Positions 27,161 to 35,696 of a stretch of 64,000 bases of DNA are shown piece by piece. Below the pieces are notes generated by a model. The model worked only from the letters and a program-made list of their open reading frames with translations, did no database searches and was not told the DNA's origin. Numbering within the stretch: position 1 is the stretch's first letter; each line of letters starts with the position of its first letter. The DNA lies in assembly GCA_016791445.1 (NCBI GenBank), contig JAEUMP010000025.1, positions 62,001 through 126,000 of the forward strand, in the 5' to 3' direction. Made by a program: the position numbers and the translations under genes. Source of the stretch: Hyphomonadaceae bacterium. Its GTDB lineage: Bacteria > Pseudomonadota > Alphaproteobacteria > Caulobacterales > Aquidulcibacteraceae.

Positions 27161-28612
27161 ATGCAATTCATTACGGCAGAAGATGCTGCTGGCGCAGGGG
27201 ATGTCGTCGTCGTCGGCTCGGGCTTCGGCTCGCTCTTTTTTCTGAAGCGTTATCTTGAGCTGAAACCGCGCAGCCGTATCCTCATCCTTGAGCGCGGTCG
27301 GCACAACACGTCCGAGTGGCAACAGAAGAACCTGAAGAACTCCGATCTTCCGGAGACGAGTACCTTCGTCAACGAGAGTCCAAAGGACTGGGCGTTCACG
27401 ATAGGTTTGGGCGGCTCGACGAATTGCTGGTGGGGGCAGTCGCCGCGCCTGCATCCAAGTGACTTCGAGCTCCGGACTCGCCATGGCGTCGGCGTCGACT
27501 GGCCCGTCACATATGACGACCTCATTCCCTACTACAAGCAGGTTGAACGGATCATGCCGGTATCGGGACCGGACGATCTCGACTCCGAATTTCCCGGGAC
27601 CGGCCAATATCCTCAGCGTCCGCACCGGATGTCCAGCGCCGACGAACGAATCCGCTCCACGCCCGGACACAAGCACTTTGTCGTCCCGAACGCCCGCCTC
27701 ACGAGTCCCCTGAACGGTCGTGGAAAATGCTGTGCGTCCTCGACCTGCAACATTTGTCCGACGGGTGCGAAATTCACCGCGTTCAATGGACTGGCGGACG
27801 TTCTTTCGCACCCAGGCGTGCGAATCTGTACCGAGTCCGAGGTGCGAGCGCTCGACGTCGAAGCAGGGACCGTGCGCAAGGCTCTCTTTGCGCACGGCGG
27901 TCGGGAGCATCTCGCATCCGGCGATCTGTTCGTGCTCGGCGCGAACGCAATTTTCAACCCCCTGATCCTGATGAAATCGGGCATCGGCGGGCACGGTGTC
28001 GGCAGATACTTCGGCGAGAAGATGTTTGCGCGGGTGGAGGTCCTGCTGGACGGCCACCAGCACTTCGATGGCGGCACGGCCACGACGTGCTTCAATTTGA
28101 GCCGCCTCGATGGGCCGCATCGCGGCCAAATGGGGTCAGCCGTCTACTATATCGAGAATAACCCGATGATACCGGGTCTGCGTGTCGCGAAAGGGCGATG
28201 GCGAGAGGTCATGCAAGTCAGTGTCTATGTCGAAGACCTATTGCTGGAGTCGAACGGCATCTTTGACGAAGGCGGGGAGTTGCCAGTACTTCGACATGCG
28301 GGGTTTGGATCGTACGCCCGCAGAGGTTTGCAAGCGGCGGTGGACGCCATGCCTGCGATGCTCAAGAATCTGCCTGTGGAATCCATCACACTGAAAGAGA
28401 TATTTCCGGTTCTGGGGCATTTGCAGGGGACCACCCGGATGGGTCTTACGAAGGAAGACTCCGTCGTCGATGCTGGCCTGATGCATCACGATCATCGCAA
28501 TCTGCTGATTGTCGGCACGTCAGTGTTCCCGACGATGGGGAGCGTCAATCCCACCCTGACCGCCTCGGCCCTGTCGCTGCGCGCGGCGGAACGCATGCTG
28601 GTGCGCCGATGA
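27161..28612 (+). CDS. GMC family oxidoreductase, probable large subunit of an exported dehydrogenase
   Basis: A 483-residue GMC flavoprotein. FAD-binding motif VVVGSGFGSLFF is at 16-27, GLGGSTNCWWG at 82-92, and the C-terminal domain motif VFPTMGSVNPTLTASAL is near the end. It has a Cys-rich segment (Cys 190, 191, 196 and 199, ending CPTGAK) at the position where the FAD protein at 10779 has its CxxCxxCxxxC motif. No signal peptide is visible. The downstream gene overlaps by four bases and encodes a Tat-signal small protein, so hitchhiker export of the pair is likely by analogy with gluconate/fructose-dehydrogenase-type enzymes. Start at 27161 has AGGGGA eight bases upstream. GC content is visibly below that of its neighbours. 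Confidence 0.82.
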   Translation: MQFITAEDAAGAGDVVVVGSGFGSLFFLKRYLELKPRSRILILERGRHNTSEWQQKNLKNSDLPETSTFVNESPKDWAFTIGLGGSTNCWWGQSPRLHPSDFELRTRHGVGVDWPVTYDDLIPYYKQVERIMPVSGPDDLDSEFPGTGQYPQRPHRMSSADERIRSTPGHKHFVVPNARLTSPLNGRGKCCASSTCNICPTGAKFTAFNGLADVLSHPGVRICTESEVRALDVEAGTVRKALFAHGGREHLASGDLFVLGANAIFNPLILMKSGIGGHGVGRYFGEKMFARVEVLLDGHQHFDGGTATTCFNLSRLDGPHRGQMGSAVYYIENNPMIPGLRVAKGRWREVMQVSVYVEDLLLESNGIFDEGGELPVLRHAGFGSYARRGLQAAVDAMPAMLKNLPVESITLKEIFPVLGHLQGTTRMGLTKEDSVVDAGLMHHDHRNLLIVGTSVFPTMGSVNPTLTASALSLRAAERMLVRR

Positions 28613-29049
28613 AAATGCCGTCTCCCTCGCGCAGGACGATCCTTCTGGGCGGCGCTGGTCTTACGGTCGTCGGCGCAGGCGTGGGCGGACTGGCCGCCGC
28701 AGCGACGCTTGAGCATTATCTGGAAGGTCTCGTCCGCCACACCTTTAGGCGTGAGAGGATCGATCCTGAAGGAGTCGACCTGTTTGTGTCGGAGTTCATC
28801 GCCCATGCTGACCCGGGCACGATTTCGAAGTCGACTTTGCTGGCGCGCGCGGCAGGTGTCGTTGGCGTGGCTGGTGTGGATGCCGCACTCTCCGGCTACG
28901 GCGGCTATGCAGAGTTCAAGCGCAGACTCGTCACGCAGTTCCTGCTGAACTCGGACTACTTCTATCGCTCCGACGCCTCGGAACCGGTTCACTGCCTCGA
29001 ATGGACCGGAGTCTGCGTGAATCCCTTCGCGCGGTTCAACGACGACTGA
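28609..29049 (+). CDS. Tat-signal small protein, probable accessory subunit of the GMC oxidoreductase
   Basis: A 146-residue protein with a twin-arginine signal (SRRTILLGG, Arg 8-9) and hydrophobic core to about residue 33. The mature part is helical with a late GGYAEFKRRLVTQFLLNSDYFYR block (positions about 103-125), as in small third subunits of membrane-bound sugar dehydrogenases. The ATG overlaps the GMC stop (ATGA), which argues for a stoichiometric complex. Role inferred: carries the flavin subunit through the Tat system and stabilises it in the periplasm. It lies two bases from the stop of the convergent rfbF gene. Confidence 0.7.
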   Translation: MKMPSPSRRTILLGGAGLTVVGAGVGGLAAAATLEHYLEGLVRHTFRRERIDPEGVDLFVSEFIAHADPGTISKSTLLARAAGVVGVAGVDAALSGYGGYAEFKRRLVTQFLLNSDYFYRSDASEPVHCLEWTGVCVNPFARFNDD

Positions 29050-29051
29050 GG

Positions 29052-29822
29052 TCAGTCCTTGATCCAGGGCGCGCCCTTCGCATAGGCGGCTTCGAGCACG
29101 GCGCGGTCGCGCACGGTGTCCATCGATTGCCAGAAGCCGGCATGCTTGAACGCCGCGAGCTGCTGCATTTCCACGAGGCGGTTCATCGGCTCCTGCTCCC
29201 ACACCGTCGCGTCGTCGGCAACGAGATCGATCACCGCCGGTTCGCAGACGAAGTAGCCGCCGTTGATCAGGCCGACGTCGGCGCTGGATTTTTCCCGGAA
29301 GCTCGCGACCGTGGCGCCGTCGGCGTCGAAGCCGAGCACGCCGAAACGGCCGGGCGGGGAGACCGCCGTGACCGTCGCGAGACGCTTCTGCGCACGGTGA
29401 AAGGCGATGAGTTCGGTGATGTCCACGTCGGAGACGCCGTCGCCGTACGTCAGGCAAAAGGTTTCGTCGCCGATCACATCGCGCGCGCGCTTCAGGCGGC
29501 CGCCGGTCATCGTGTCGAGCCCGGTATCGAGCACGGTCACGCGCCAGTTCTCGGCGGGCGTCTGGTGGCTCGTCACTTCGCCGGTCGCGAGGTTCACCGT
29601 GAAATCGGTCGAGCGGCGGGCATAGTTCAGCAGGTAGTCGCGGATGACGTCGACGCGGTATCCGCCCAGCACCACGAAATCCGTGATGCCATGCTGGGCG
29701 TAGATCTTCATGACATGCCAGAGCACCGGCTTGCCGCCCACCTCCACCATCGGCTTCGGCCGGATCGTGGTTTCCTCCGAGAGACGGGTTCCCAGACCCC
29801 CGGCGAAGATGACGGCCTTCAT
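29052..29822 (-). CDS. rfbF: Glucose-1-phosphate cytidylyltransferase
   Basis: A 256-residue nucleotidyltransferase that makes CDP-glucose from CTP and glucose-1-phosphate. It has the pyrophosphorylase signature FAGGLGTRLSEETTIRPKPM (residues 6-25), the YGDGVSDVDI metal-site region and the C-terminal MDTVRD motif, all typical of RfbF. CDP-glucose is the precursor of CDP-linked 3,6-dideoxy sugars such as abequose, paratose and tyvelose. The next enzyme, CDP-glucose 4,6-dehydratase (RfbG), was not found in this window. Confidence 0.94.
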   Translation of the reverse strand: MKAVIFAGGLGTRLSEETTIRPKPMVEVGGKPVLWHVMKIYAQHGITDFVVLGGYRVDVIRDYLLNYARRSTDFTVNLATGEVTSHQTPAENWRVTVLDTGLDTMTGGRLKRARDVIGDETFCLTYGDGVSDVDITELIAFHRAQKRLATVTAVSPPGRFGVLGFDADGATVASFREKSSADVGLINGGYFVCEPAVIDLVADDATVWEQEPMNRLVEMQQLAAFKHAGFWQSMDTVRDRAVLEAAYAKGAPWIKD

Positions 29823-30159
29823 GTGCGATGTCCCAGTTGTGTCAGAGTGAACAGCGCACCCGTGCCGGCGCGCGCCTTCGCGGGTGCAATAGATACGTCC
29901 GCCCGTCGCCGCGCAATTCGCATGCCGTGTGGCGGGTCCGGGCGACCCGGCGCTGCGCCGGAATACGCCTGACGCGCAACCAACGATTGACGCGTGTGGG
30001 GCGCTTTGCTCAGAACACTCTTGCGCGATTTTCGGGTGGGTGGTCGCCGTTGCGGCGCCTCTTGCGCCGGATGGCCTCGGATTTTGCGTGCGTCGCCCGC
30101 CCGAATCGTAAGGTCATCGCTGCGTGCTCCGATCGCCGCCCCTCCAGTGGACCGCCCGC
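29823..30159. other. 337-base intergenic region between divergent genes
   Basis: The region separates rfbF (minus) from the metallophosphoesterase-like gene (plus) and should hold both promoters. I see no convincing -35/-10 pair, hairpin or conserved RNA. If the GTG at 30124 is the true start downstream, the gap shrinks to 301 bases. Confidence 0.4.
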
Positions 30160-30873
30160 ATGGCTGCGGGAAGGCGGGTCTACGCCGTGGGGGACGTCCA
30201 CGGGCGGGCCGATCTCCTGGGCGTGCTTCTGGGCCAGATCCACGAGGACATCGCGCGCTCCGCCGAAGACGGCGTCACCCCCACCATCGTCTTCCTCGGG
30301 GACTATGTGGATTGCGGCCTGCAGTCCCGGGCGTGCATCGACAGGCTCATCGCTCTCGCGGACGGGCCGGTGGAGGTCCACTTCCTGAAGGGCAAGCATG
30401 ACGCCGCGCTGCTCGGCTTTCTGGAGCGCCCCGCGAAGGGGCGGGCCTGGCTGCGCAAGGGCGGTCGCGAGACCCTGTTTTCCTACGGCGTGGCGGCGCC
30501 CTCGATGCTCGCGGGCGCACGCGAGCTCGGCCGGACGGCGGATGCGCTGCGCGCGGCGATGCCGAGGTCGCACCTGGCGTTCCTGAGGGCGCTGAAGCTG
30601 CACGTCCGCTTCGGCGACTATGTCTTCGTGCATGCGGGGCTCAAGCCGGGGGTGGAACTCGACGCCCAGCGCGAGCGCGATCTCCTGAACATCCGCGAGC
30701 CCTTCCTGAGCTCGCGCGAGCGGCGCGCGTTCGTGGTCGTTCACGGAAATACTCCCGTGGAGCGGTTCCACAGGGACCAGCATCGCATCGGCGTGGACAC
30801 CGGCGCCTATGCGACGGGACGGCTCTCGGCGGTATGCCTTGATGGCGCCTCAGTTCGGCTGTTGTCGACCTGA
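30160..30873 (+). CDS. Metallophosphoesterase-like protein with degenerate active site
   Basis: A 237-residue protein of the PPP-type calcineurin-like fold. GDVHG (11-15) is intact, but GDxVDRG reads GDYVDCG (47-53, Arg to Cys 52). GNHE reads GKHD (78-81, the metal-binding Asn replaced by Lys 79), and HGHTP reads HGNTP (195-199). The paralogue at 48121 has all of these intact. Loss of the phosphate-contacting Arg and the bridging Asn suggests it no longer hydrolyses phosphate. Position just before the Wza-like exporter suggests a regulatory role in polysaccharide export, which is inference. The start is ATG 30160; GTG 30124 (with AAGG upstream) would add 12 residues. Confidence 0.8.
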   Translation: MAAGRRVYAVGDVHGRADLLGVLLGQIHEDIARSAEDGVTPTIVFLGDYVDCGLQSRACIDRLIALADGPVEVHFLKGKHDAALLGFLERPAKGRAWLRKGGRETLFSYGVAAPSMLAGARELGRTADALRAAMPRSHLAFLRALKLHVRFGDYVFVHAGLKPGVELDAQRERDLLNIREPFLSSRERRAFVVVHGNTPVERFHRDQHRIGVDTGAYATGRLSAVCLDGASVRLLST

Positions 30874-30974
30874 CGTGCGGGGTTGTCGCCTTGGGTGCGC
30901 AGCGTTCCTTGAGGCGAAAATCTTGCGTTGGACAGGAATCTGGCGCACCTAGCGCGCCCAAAAGAGGACAAGAC

Positions 30975-31853
30975 ATGACCCGTTGGTCTGCGCGCCCATC
31001 CGGCCTGCTTGCACTTGCGTTCACCGCATTCCTTGCGTTCTCAGGGCATTCTTCGGCCGTCGCGCAGACGCCGACCTCCGATCCGCGTCCTGAGGTCACC
31101 ACGCCCGCGCCGACCGCCGCGCCCGCCCAGACGCCGTCCGCGACGCCCGCCACACCCCAGTCGACGCGGGACGATGGGTATGTGCTCGGCGTCAATGACC
31201 GGGTGCGCGTGCTGGTATTCGGGGAGGCGAGCCTTTCGGGCGAGTTTCTGGTGGACAGCACCGGTCGCCTCGCCATGCCGTTCATCGGGGAAATCCCGGC
31301 GGCGGGCCTGACGCGCCGCGCCCTCGAAGAGGCGATCGAGAAGAAGCTGGCGCAGGAGGAGATCCTGCTGGACCCCCGCGTCAGCGTCGATCTGCTGAAT
31401 TTCCGTCCGTATTACATCCTCGGCGAGGTCACCCGGCCTGGCGAATATCCGTTCACCAGCGGCCTGAACGTTTTCAACGCGGTGGCGACGGCGGGGGGCT
31501 TTACCACGCTGGCCAATCAGACCCGGGTGATGATCAAGCGCCAGGGCGAGACGACCGAGACGGAGTATTCGCTCCTCTCGCCGGTCACGGTGGAGCCCGG
31601 CGACACGATCCGCATCATCAAGGGCGCCTTCTACATTCTCGGCGAAGTCAGCCGTCCCGGCGAATATCCCTTCTCCGAGGGCCTGACGGTGCAGAATGCC
31701 GTGGCGACCGCCGGCGGCTTCACCTACCGGGCCAACCAGCGCCAGGTGTTCATCAAGCACCGGAACGAGACGCAGGAGCGCAAGGTGCGCATGAATGCAT
31801 CGCTCCCCGTGCAGCCCGGCGACACCATCCGCATCACCGAGCGCTTCTTCTAG
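30975..31853 (+). CDS. Polysaccharide export protein (Wza/OPX-like)
   Basis: A 292-residue periplasmic/outer-membrane polysaccharide export protein. It has a signal peptide (cleavage probably near AVAQ-T, residues 28-30), a Pro/Thr/Ala-rich linker, a Poly_export domain (about 66-150) and two SLBB domains. The SLBB pair is nearly duplicated: YYILGEVTRPGEYPF and FYILGEVSRPGEYPF each precede NAVATAGGF. There is no lipobox Cys and no C-terminal helix as in E. coli Wza, so it is the shorter ExoF-like kind and needs a separate outer-membrane channel; the barrel encoded next is the obvious candidate. The start at 30975 has AGAGGA six bases upstream. Confidence 0.92.
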   Translation: MTRWSARPSGLLALAFTAFLAFSGHSSAVAQTPTSDPRPEVTTPAPTAAPAQTPSATPATPQSTRDDGYVLGVNDRVRVLVFGEASLSGEFLVDSTGRLAMPFIGEIPAAGLTRRALEEAIEKKLAQEEILLDPRVSVDLLNFRPYYILGEVTRPGEYPFTSGLNVFNAVATAGGFTTLANQTRVMIKRQGETTETEYSLLSPVTVEPGDTIRIIKGAFYILGEVSRPGEYPFSEGLTVQNAVATAGGFTYRANQRQVFIKHRNETQERKVRMNASLPVQPGDTIRITERFF

Positions 31854-32102
31854 AGGCGCCGGCCCTGCGTTTCGCGAAATGACGTCGATCCTTCGCCTCG
31901 CGGGGGATGGATTGCTTGTGCCGCTCGCGCCACAGGTGTAAACGCCGGGTTAACGGCTCCTTTTGTCGAAGAGAGAGCCGAAGCCGCCCGGGGGGGCGGT
32001 CTGCGGGGCGGATATTCGCTTGATTGGGGTCCGACCGGGGCGCGATTCATCGTGCGCGAGTGTTCATGTGGCGCGCGCGGCTCGACGGCGCAGAAGGTTG
32101 CG

Positions 32103-32116
32103 TTTGGTTTACCAAA
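32103..32116. promoter_or_regulatory. Short inverted repeat before the barrel gene
   Basis: TTTGGT and ACCAAA are perfect inverted arms around a two-base centre, ending 25 bases before the ATG at 32142. It could be a protein-binding site overlapping the leader or promoter. It is short, so chance is not excluded. Confidence 0.3.
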
Positions 32117-32141
32117 GCGATCAGGAAGGGCGAGTCAGGGG

Positions 32142-33425
32142 ATGAAGAAGGCGCGGTTGTTCGTTTATGCGGCGATGTTCGCCATGGCGCCCTTGGGCAT
32201 GGCGCACGCCCAGAACACGGCGGAAGCGCCGCGCTGGGGCGCCGATCGCGGCCGCAACGAGAGTGTCGCGGAGCGCCCGCGCCCGGATTATGAGCCCGCC
32301 GGCGTCCGTCTCGGCGCCTTCATGGCCCGTCCGTCCGTCGGCGTGGAAGTCGGCTATAACGACAATCTCTACTATCAGCCCAACAATCAGACCGACGACA
32401 TGACCTACACGACCCGTACGCGGGTCGATTTCGGGTCCGACTGGTCGCGACACAGCATCCAGATGGCGGTAGGGCTCGACGACTATCGCTTCCGCGACAA
32501 TGACTCCGAGCATCACACCGATCTGACGGTGGATGGGTCGGCGCGGCTGGATATCCTGCGGTCGTCCTACATCCTCGTCGGCGGACGGCAGGCGCGGCTG
32601 GCGGAGGCACGTGGCGCGCCGGACAGCCCGACGGCGGCGGCGAAGCCTGTCCGCTACGAAGTCCGCGAGGCGTTCGTCGCCGGCGTCCACGAGTTCAATC
32701 GCATCCGCGCCTCCCTCCGTCTCGATCGCCAGGGCTTCAACTACAAGGATGCGCCGCTGGCCGGCGGCGGCGTCGCCGAACAGGACGACCGGGACTTCGT
32801 CCAGACCATCCTGACTGCCCGCGCCGAATACGCGCTCAGCCCCGATACGGCGCTTCTGGTCCAGGTCACCGGCAATGAGCGCGAATACGAACTCGCGCCG
32901 CCGCGCACCGCCTTCAACCGGGACTCCACCGGCCTCAGCTATCTCGTGGGCGTCAACACCGACATCGGCAACCTCCTGCGCGGCGAGGTCGCGGTCGGCT
33001 TCCTGAAGCAGGACTACGAGGACAAGCGCCTCGATTCCCCCTCCGGCTTCGCCTTCGACGGCCGGATCGAGTACTTCCCCAGCCCCCTCGCCACGGTCAC
33101 TCTTTCTGCCCGTCGCCGGGTCGAGGAAACGATCACCGGGACGGCTTCTTCCTATGTCGCGACGACGCTTGATGCGCGCGTTGACTATGAATTGCGTCGT
33201 AACGTCATTCTCACCGGCGGTGTCTCGAAGGGCGACCGCGCCTTCGAAGGGCTCGACCGCGACGACGACCTGTGGATGGCCGACGCGGGGGCACGGATAT
33301 TGCTCAATAGGCGAGTGGAACTCGGCGCCGCGTGGCGATTCGAGAAATTGGATCCTTCTGGCGCCATTCCGGCGCCGGGGTACGACGTTAATCGCTTCGT
33401 CGTGTCGGCCGCCTTGCGCCTCTAG
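32142..33425 (+). CDS. Outer-membrane beta-barrel protein (BBP2-like porin)
   Basis: A 427-residue protein with a signal peptide (residues 1-24, ending MAHAQ) and alternating amphipathic strands through to a C-terminal FVVSAALRL, the usual terminal-strand signature for BAM recognition. The GVEVGYNDNLYYQPNN segment near residue 67 is typical of the BBP2 family of outer-membrane barrels found in exopolysaccharide loci. Likely role: outer-membrane channel for the polymer, working with the Wza-like protein upstream and the Wzc-like kinase downstream. The ATG at 32142 is the only start giving a clean signal peptide. Confidence 0.85.
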   Translation: MKKARLFVYAAMFAMAPLGMAHAQNTAEAPRWGADRGRNESVAERPRPDYEPAGVRLGAFMARPSVGVEVGYNDNLYYQPNNQTDDMTYTTRTRVDFGSDWSRHSIQMAVGLDDYRFRDNDSEHHTDLTVDGSARLDILRSSYILVGGRQARLAEARGAPDSPTAAAKPVRYEVREAFVAGVHEFNRIRASLRLDRQGFNYKDAPLAGGGVAEQDDRDFVQTILTARAEYALSPDTALLVQVTGNEREYELAPPRTAFNRDSTGLSYLVGVNTDIGNLLRGEVAVGFLKQDYEDKRLDSPSGFAFDGRIEYFPSPLATVTLSARRRVEETITGTASSYVATTLDARVDYELRRNVILTGGVSKGDRAFEGLDRDDDLWMADAGARILLNRRVELGAAWRFEKLDPSGAIPAPGYDVNRFVVSAALRL

Positions 33426-33461
33426 GCGCGGCATGTCCGGCGGAAGCGCGAGGAGAGAGCC

Positions 33462-35696
33462 ATGGCGGCGGATTTCGGCGGACGGATGCCCGAGAACGGC
33501 AACGGCGGCGGCGTGACCTACCAGCAGACGCAGGACCAGTTCGGTCTCCTGCGCATCGTGGAGATGTTCCGCCGGCGCATCTGGCTGTTCGCGGCCATTC
33601 TCGCCTCCGTCTTCCTGATGGTGGTGTTCGCCACGCTCACCGCGCCGAAGCTCTACACCTCCACCGCCCAGGTCCAGATCGACCTGCGTGAGAAGCGCGT
33701 GCTCGGCAACGTGGAATCGATCGTCCGCGGACTGCCGCCGGATGCCGCGACGATCGACACCGAAACCCAGATCATGCGCTCGCGCTTCCTTGCGGGACGC
33801 GTCGTTGACTCCCTGCGCCTGCTTGAGGATCGTGAGTTCTCCTCGCCGCCTGAACCGGGCCTGTTCGACAACATCCGCGCCTCGCTCGGCGGCGCGCCGG
33901 CCAAGGTCACCGAAAGCGCGGCGTCCCGCCAGAAGCGCCGTGAAGACGCGATCTCCGCTGTGCAGGCCGGCCTCAGCGTGAAGCGCCTCGGCCTGACTTT
34001 CCTCATCGAGATCAGCTACACGTCGCGCGACCCTGCGAAGTCCGCGCGCATCGCCGACGCCTACGCCAGCCATTATCTGACGCAGCAGCTGCAGACGAAA
34101 TACGACACGCTGAAGACCGCCAATGACTGGCTGTCCACCCGCCTGTCGGAACTCTCCGTCGAAGTGCAGCGCAAGGAGCGCGACGTCGAAGAATATCGCG
34201 CCCGTGAAGGCCTGCTGAACGCCGACGGCGTGCGCCTCACCGAACAGACCGCCCAGGCGCTGAACCTTCAGCGCGCCGAGCGGATGCAGGAACTGGCGCG
34301 CGCCGAAGCGCGCCTGGCGAGCCTGCGCGCCAGCCTGAACTCCGGCGGTTCGGCGGACACCTCGCGCGAAGCGCTGCAGTCGGTGACGATCCAGGGCCTG
34401 CGCACGCAACAGGCGGAGCTGTCGCGTCGTCGTGCGGAGCTGTCCGCGCAGAAGGGCGCACGTCACCCTGACATGCTGCAGATCGACCGCCAGTACGCGA
34501 GCCTCGACGAGCAGATCAACGCTGAAATCCGCCGCATTGTGGCTAGCGTCGAAGACGAAGTCCGAATCGCGCGCGGCAACGTCAACGCCATCGACCAGAC
34601 GCTTGGCATCCAGCAGCAGCAACTTGCAGAACAGAATATCGGCGAAGTCTCGCTGCGAGAGCGCACCCGTGACGCCGACGCCAGCCGTCAGCTCTACGAA
34701 GCGCTGCTGACGCGCTATCGCGAAATCGCGGCCCAGAGCGGCATCGAGCAACCGGACGCCCGCGTGGTGTCGCGCGCATCGATCCCGACGTCGCCGTCGT
34801 CGCCGAAGCCCGCGCTTAACTTCATCATCGGTCTTGTCCTGGGCGCCGCCCTCGGCGCGCTCGCGGTGGTGATCGTGGAGCTGCTGGAGCAATCCTTCCG
34901 CACGCCGGAAGACGTCCAGTCGCGGCTCAACGTGCTCTGTCTCGGCCAGGTGCCGTTCCTCGATCGCCGCACGCGGATGATCGACGGCGAACTCCTGACG
35001 CCGGAGTCCTTCGTGCTGAAGCGACCGCTCTCGGCCTTCGGCGAAGCGCTCCGCAACGTGCGCGCCGGCGTCTTCTTCTCCTCGCCGGACCGCAAGGTGA
35101 AGGTGCTCGCGATCACGTCGGCGTTGCCGGATGAAGGCAAGACCACGACGTCCATCGCGCTGGCGCGCATCTCGGCGCTCGCGGGCTCCAAGACCGTGCT
35201 CGTCGACTGCGACCTGCGTCGCCGCTCGACGACGCACAGCATCGGCCTGGAAGTCGAGAAGGGCCTGACGGAAGTGCTCTTCCGCACGGCGACGCTGAAC
35301 GACGTGATCCAGAAGGATCCGGGCTCGGGCGTGGACATCGTTCCGCTCGCCCAGGCCGAGTTCACGCCGCGCGATCTCTTCGGCTCCGACGCCATGCGGT
35401 CGCTGATCGAGGCGCTGAAGGCGCGCTACGACGTGATCATCCTCGACTCCGCGCCGGTCATGCCGGTCTCGGATACGCGGGTGCTGGCGTCCATCGCGGA
35501 CTCGGTGCTGATGGTCGTGCGCTGGGGCAAGACGCCCACGCCGATCGTGCGCAACGCGATCGACCAGCTGCGCGGCCATGGCGCGAACCTCGCCGGGGTG
35601 GTGCTGTCTGGTGTAGAGTCGGGACTGGCGTCGCGCCTGATGTACGACAAGCCCGATTACTACAGTGAACTCTATCAGACCTATTACATTCGTTGA
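33462..35696 (+). CDS. Wzc/ExoP-like polysaccharide co-polymerase and tyrosine autokinase
   Basis: A 744-residue protein with an N-terminal Wzz domain between two membrane helices (about 38-62 and 449-475) and a long coiled-coil periplasmic arm. The cytoplasmic BY-kinase domain has the Walker A-type motif SALPDEGKTT (about 551-560), the VDCDLRRRS segment and the Walker B-like IILDSAPV. A C-terminal Tyr cluster (728, 733, 734, 738, 741 and 742) completes it. It controls chain length and export by cycles of autophosphorylation. No Wzb-type phosphatase gene was found nearby; the only phosphoesterase-like gene close by (30160) looks inactive. Confidence 0.94.
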   Translation: MAADFGGRMPENGNGGGVTYQQTQDQFGLLRIVEMFRRRIWLFAAILASVFLMVVFATLTAPKLYTSTAQVQIDLREKRVLGNVESIVRGLPPDAATIDTETQIMRSRFLAGRVVDSLRLLEDREFSSPPEPGLFDNIRASLGGAPAKVTESAASRQKRREDAISAVQAGLSVKRLGLTFLIEISYTSRDPAKSARIADAYASHYLTQQLQTKYDTLKTANDWLSTRLSELSVEVQRKERDVEEYRAREGLLNADGVRLTEQTAQALNLQRAERMQELARAEARLASLRASLNSGGSADTSREALQSVTIQGLRTQQAELSRRRAELSAQKGARHPDMLQIDRQYASLDEQINAEIRRIVASVEDEVRIARGNVNAIDQTLGIQQQQLAEQNIGEVSLRERTRDADASRQLYEALLTRYREIAAQSGIEQPDARVVSRASIPTSPSSPKPALNFIIGLVLGAALGALAVVIVELLEQSFRTPEDVQSRLNVLCLGQVPFLDRRTRMIDGELLTPESFVLKRPLSAFGEALRNVRAGVFFSSPDRKVKVLAITSALPDEGKTTTSIALARISALAGSKTVLVDCDLRRRSTTHSIGLEVEKGLTEVLFRTATLNDVIQKDPGSGVDIVPLAQAEFTPRDLFGSDAMRSLIEALKARYDVIILDSAPVMPVSDTRVLASIADSVLMVVRWGKTPTPIVRNAIDQLRGHGANLAGVVLSGVESGLASRLMYDKPDYYSELYQTYYIR

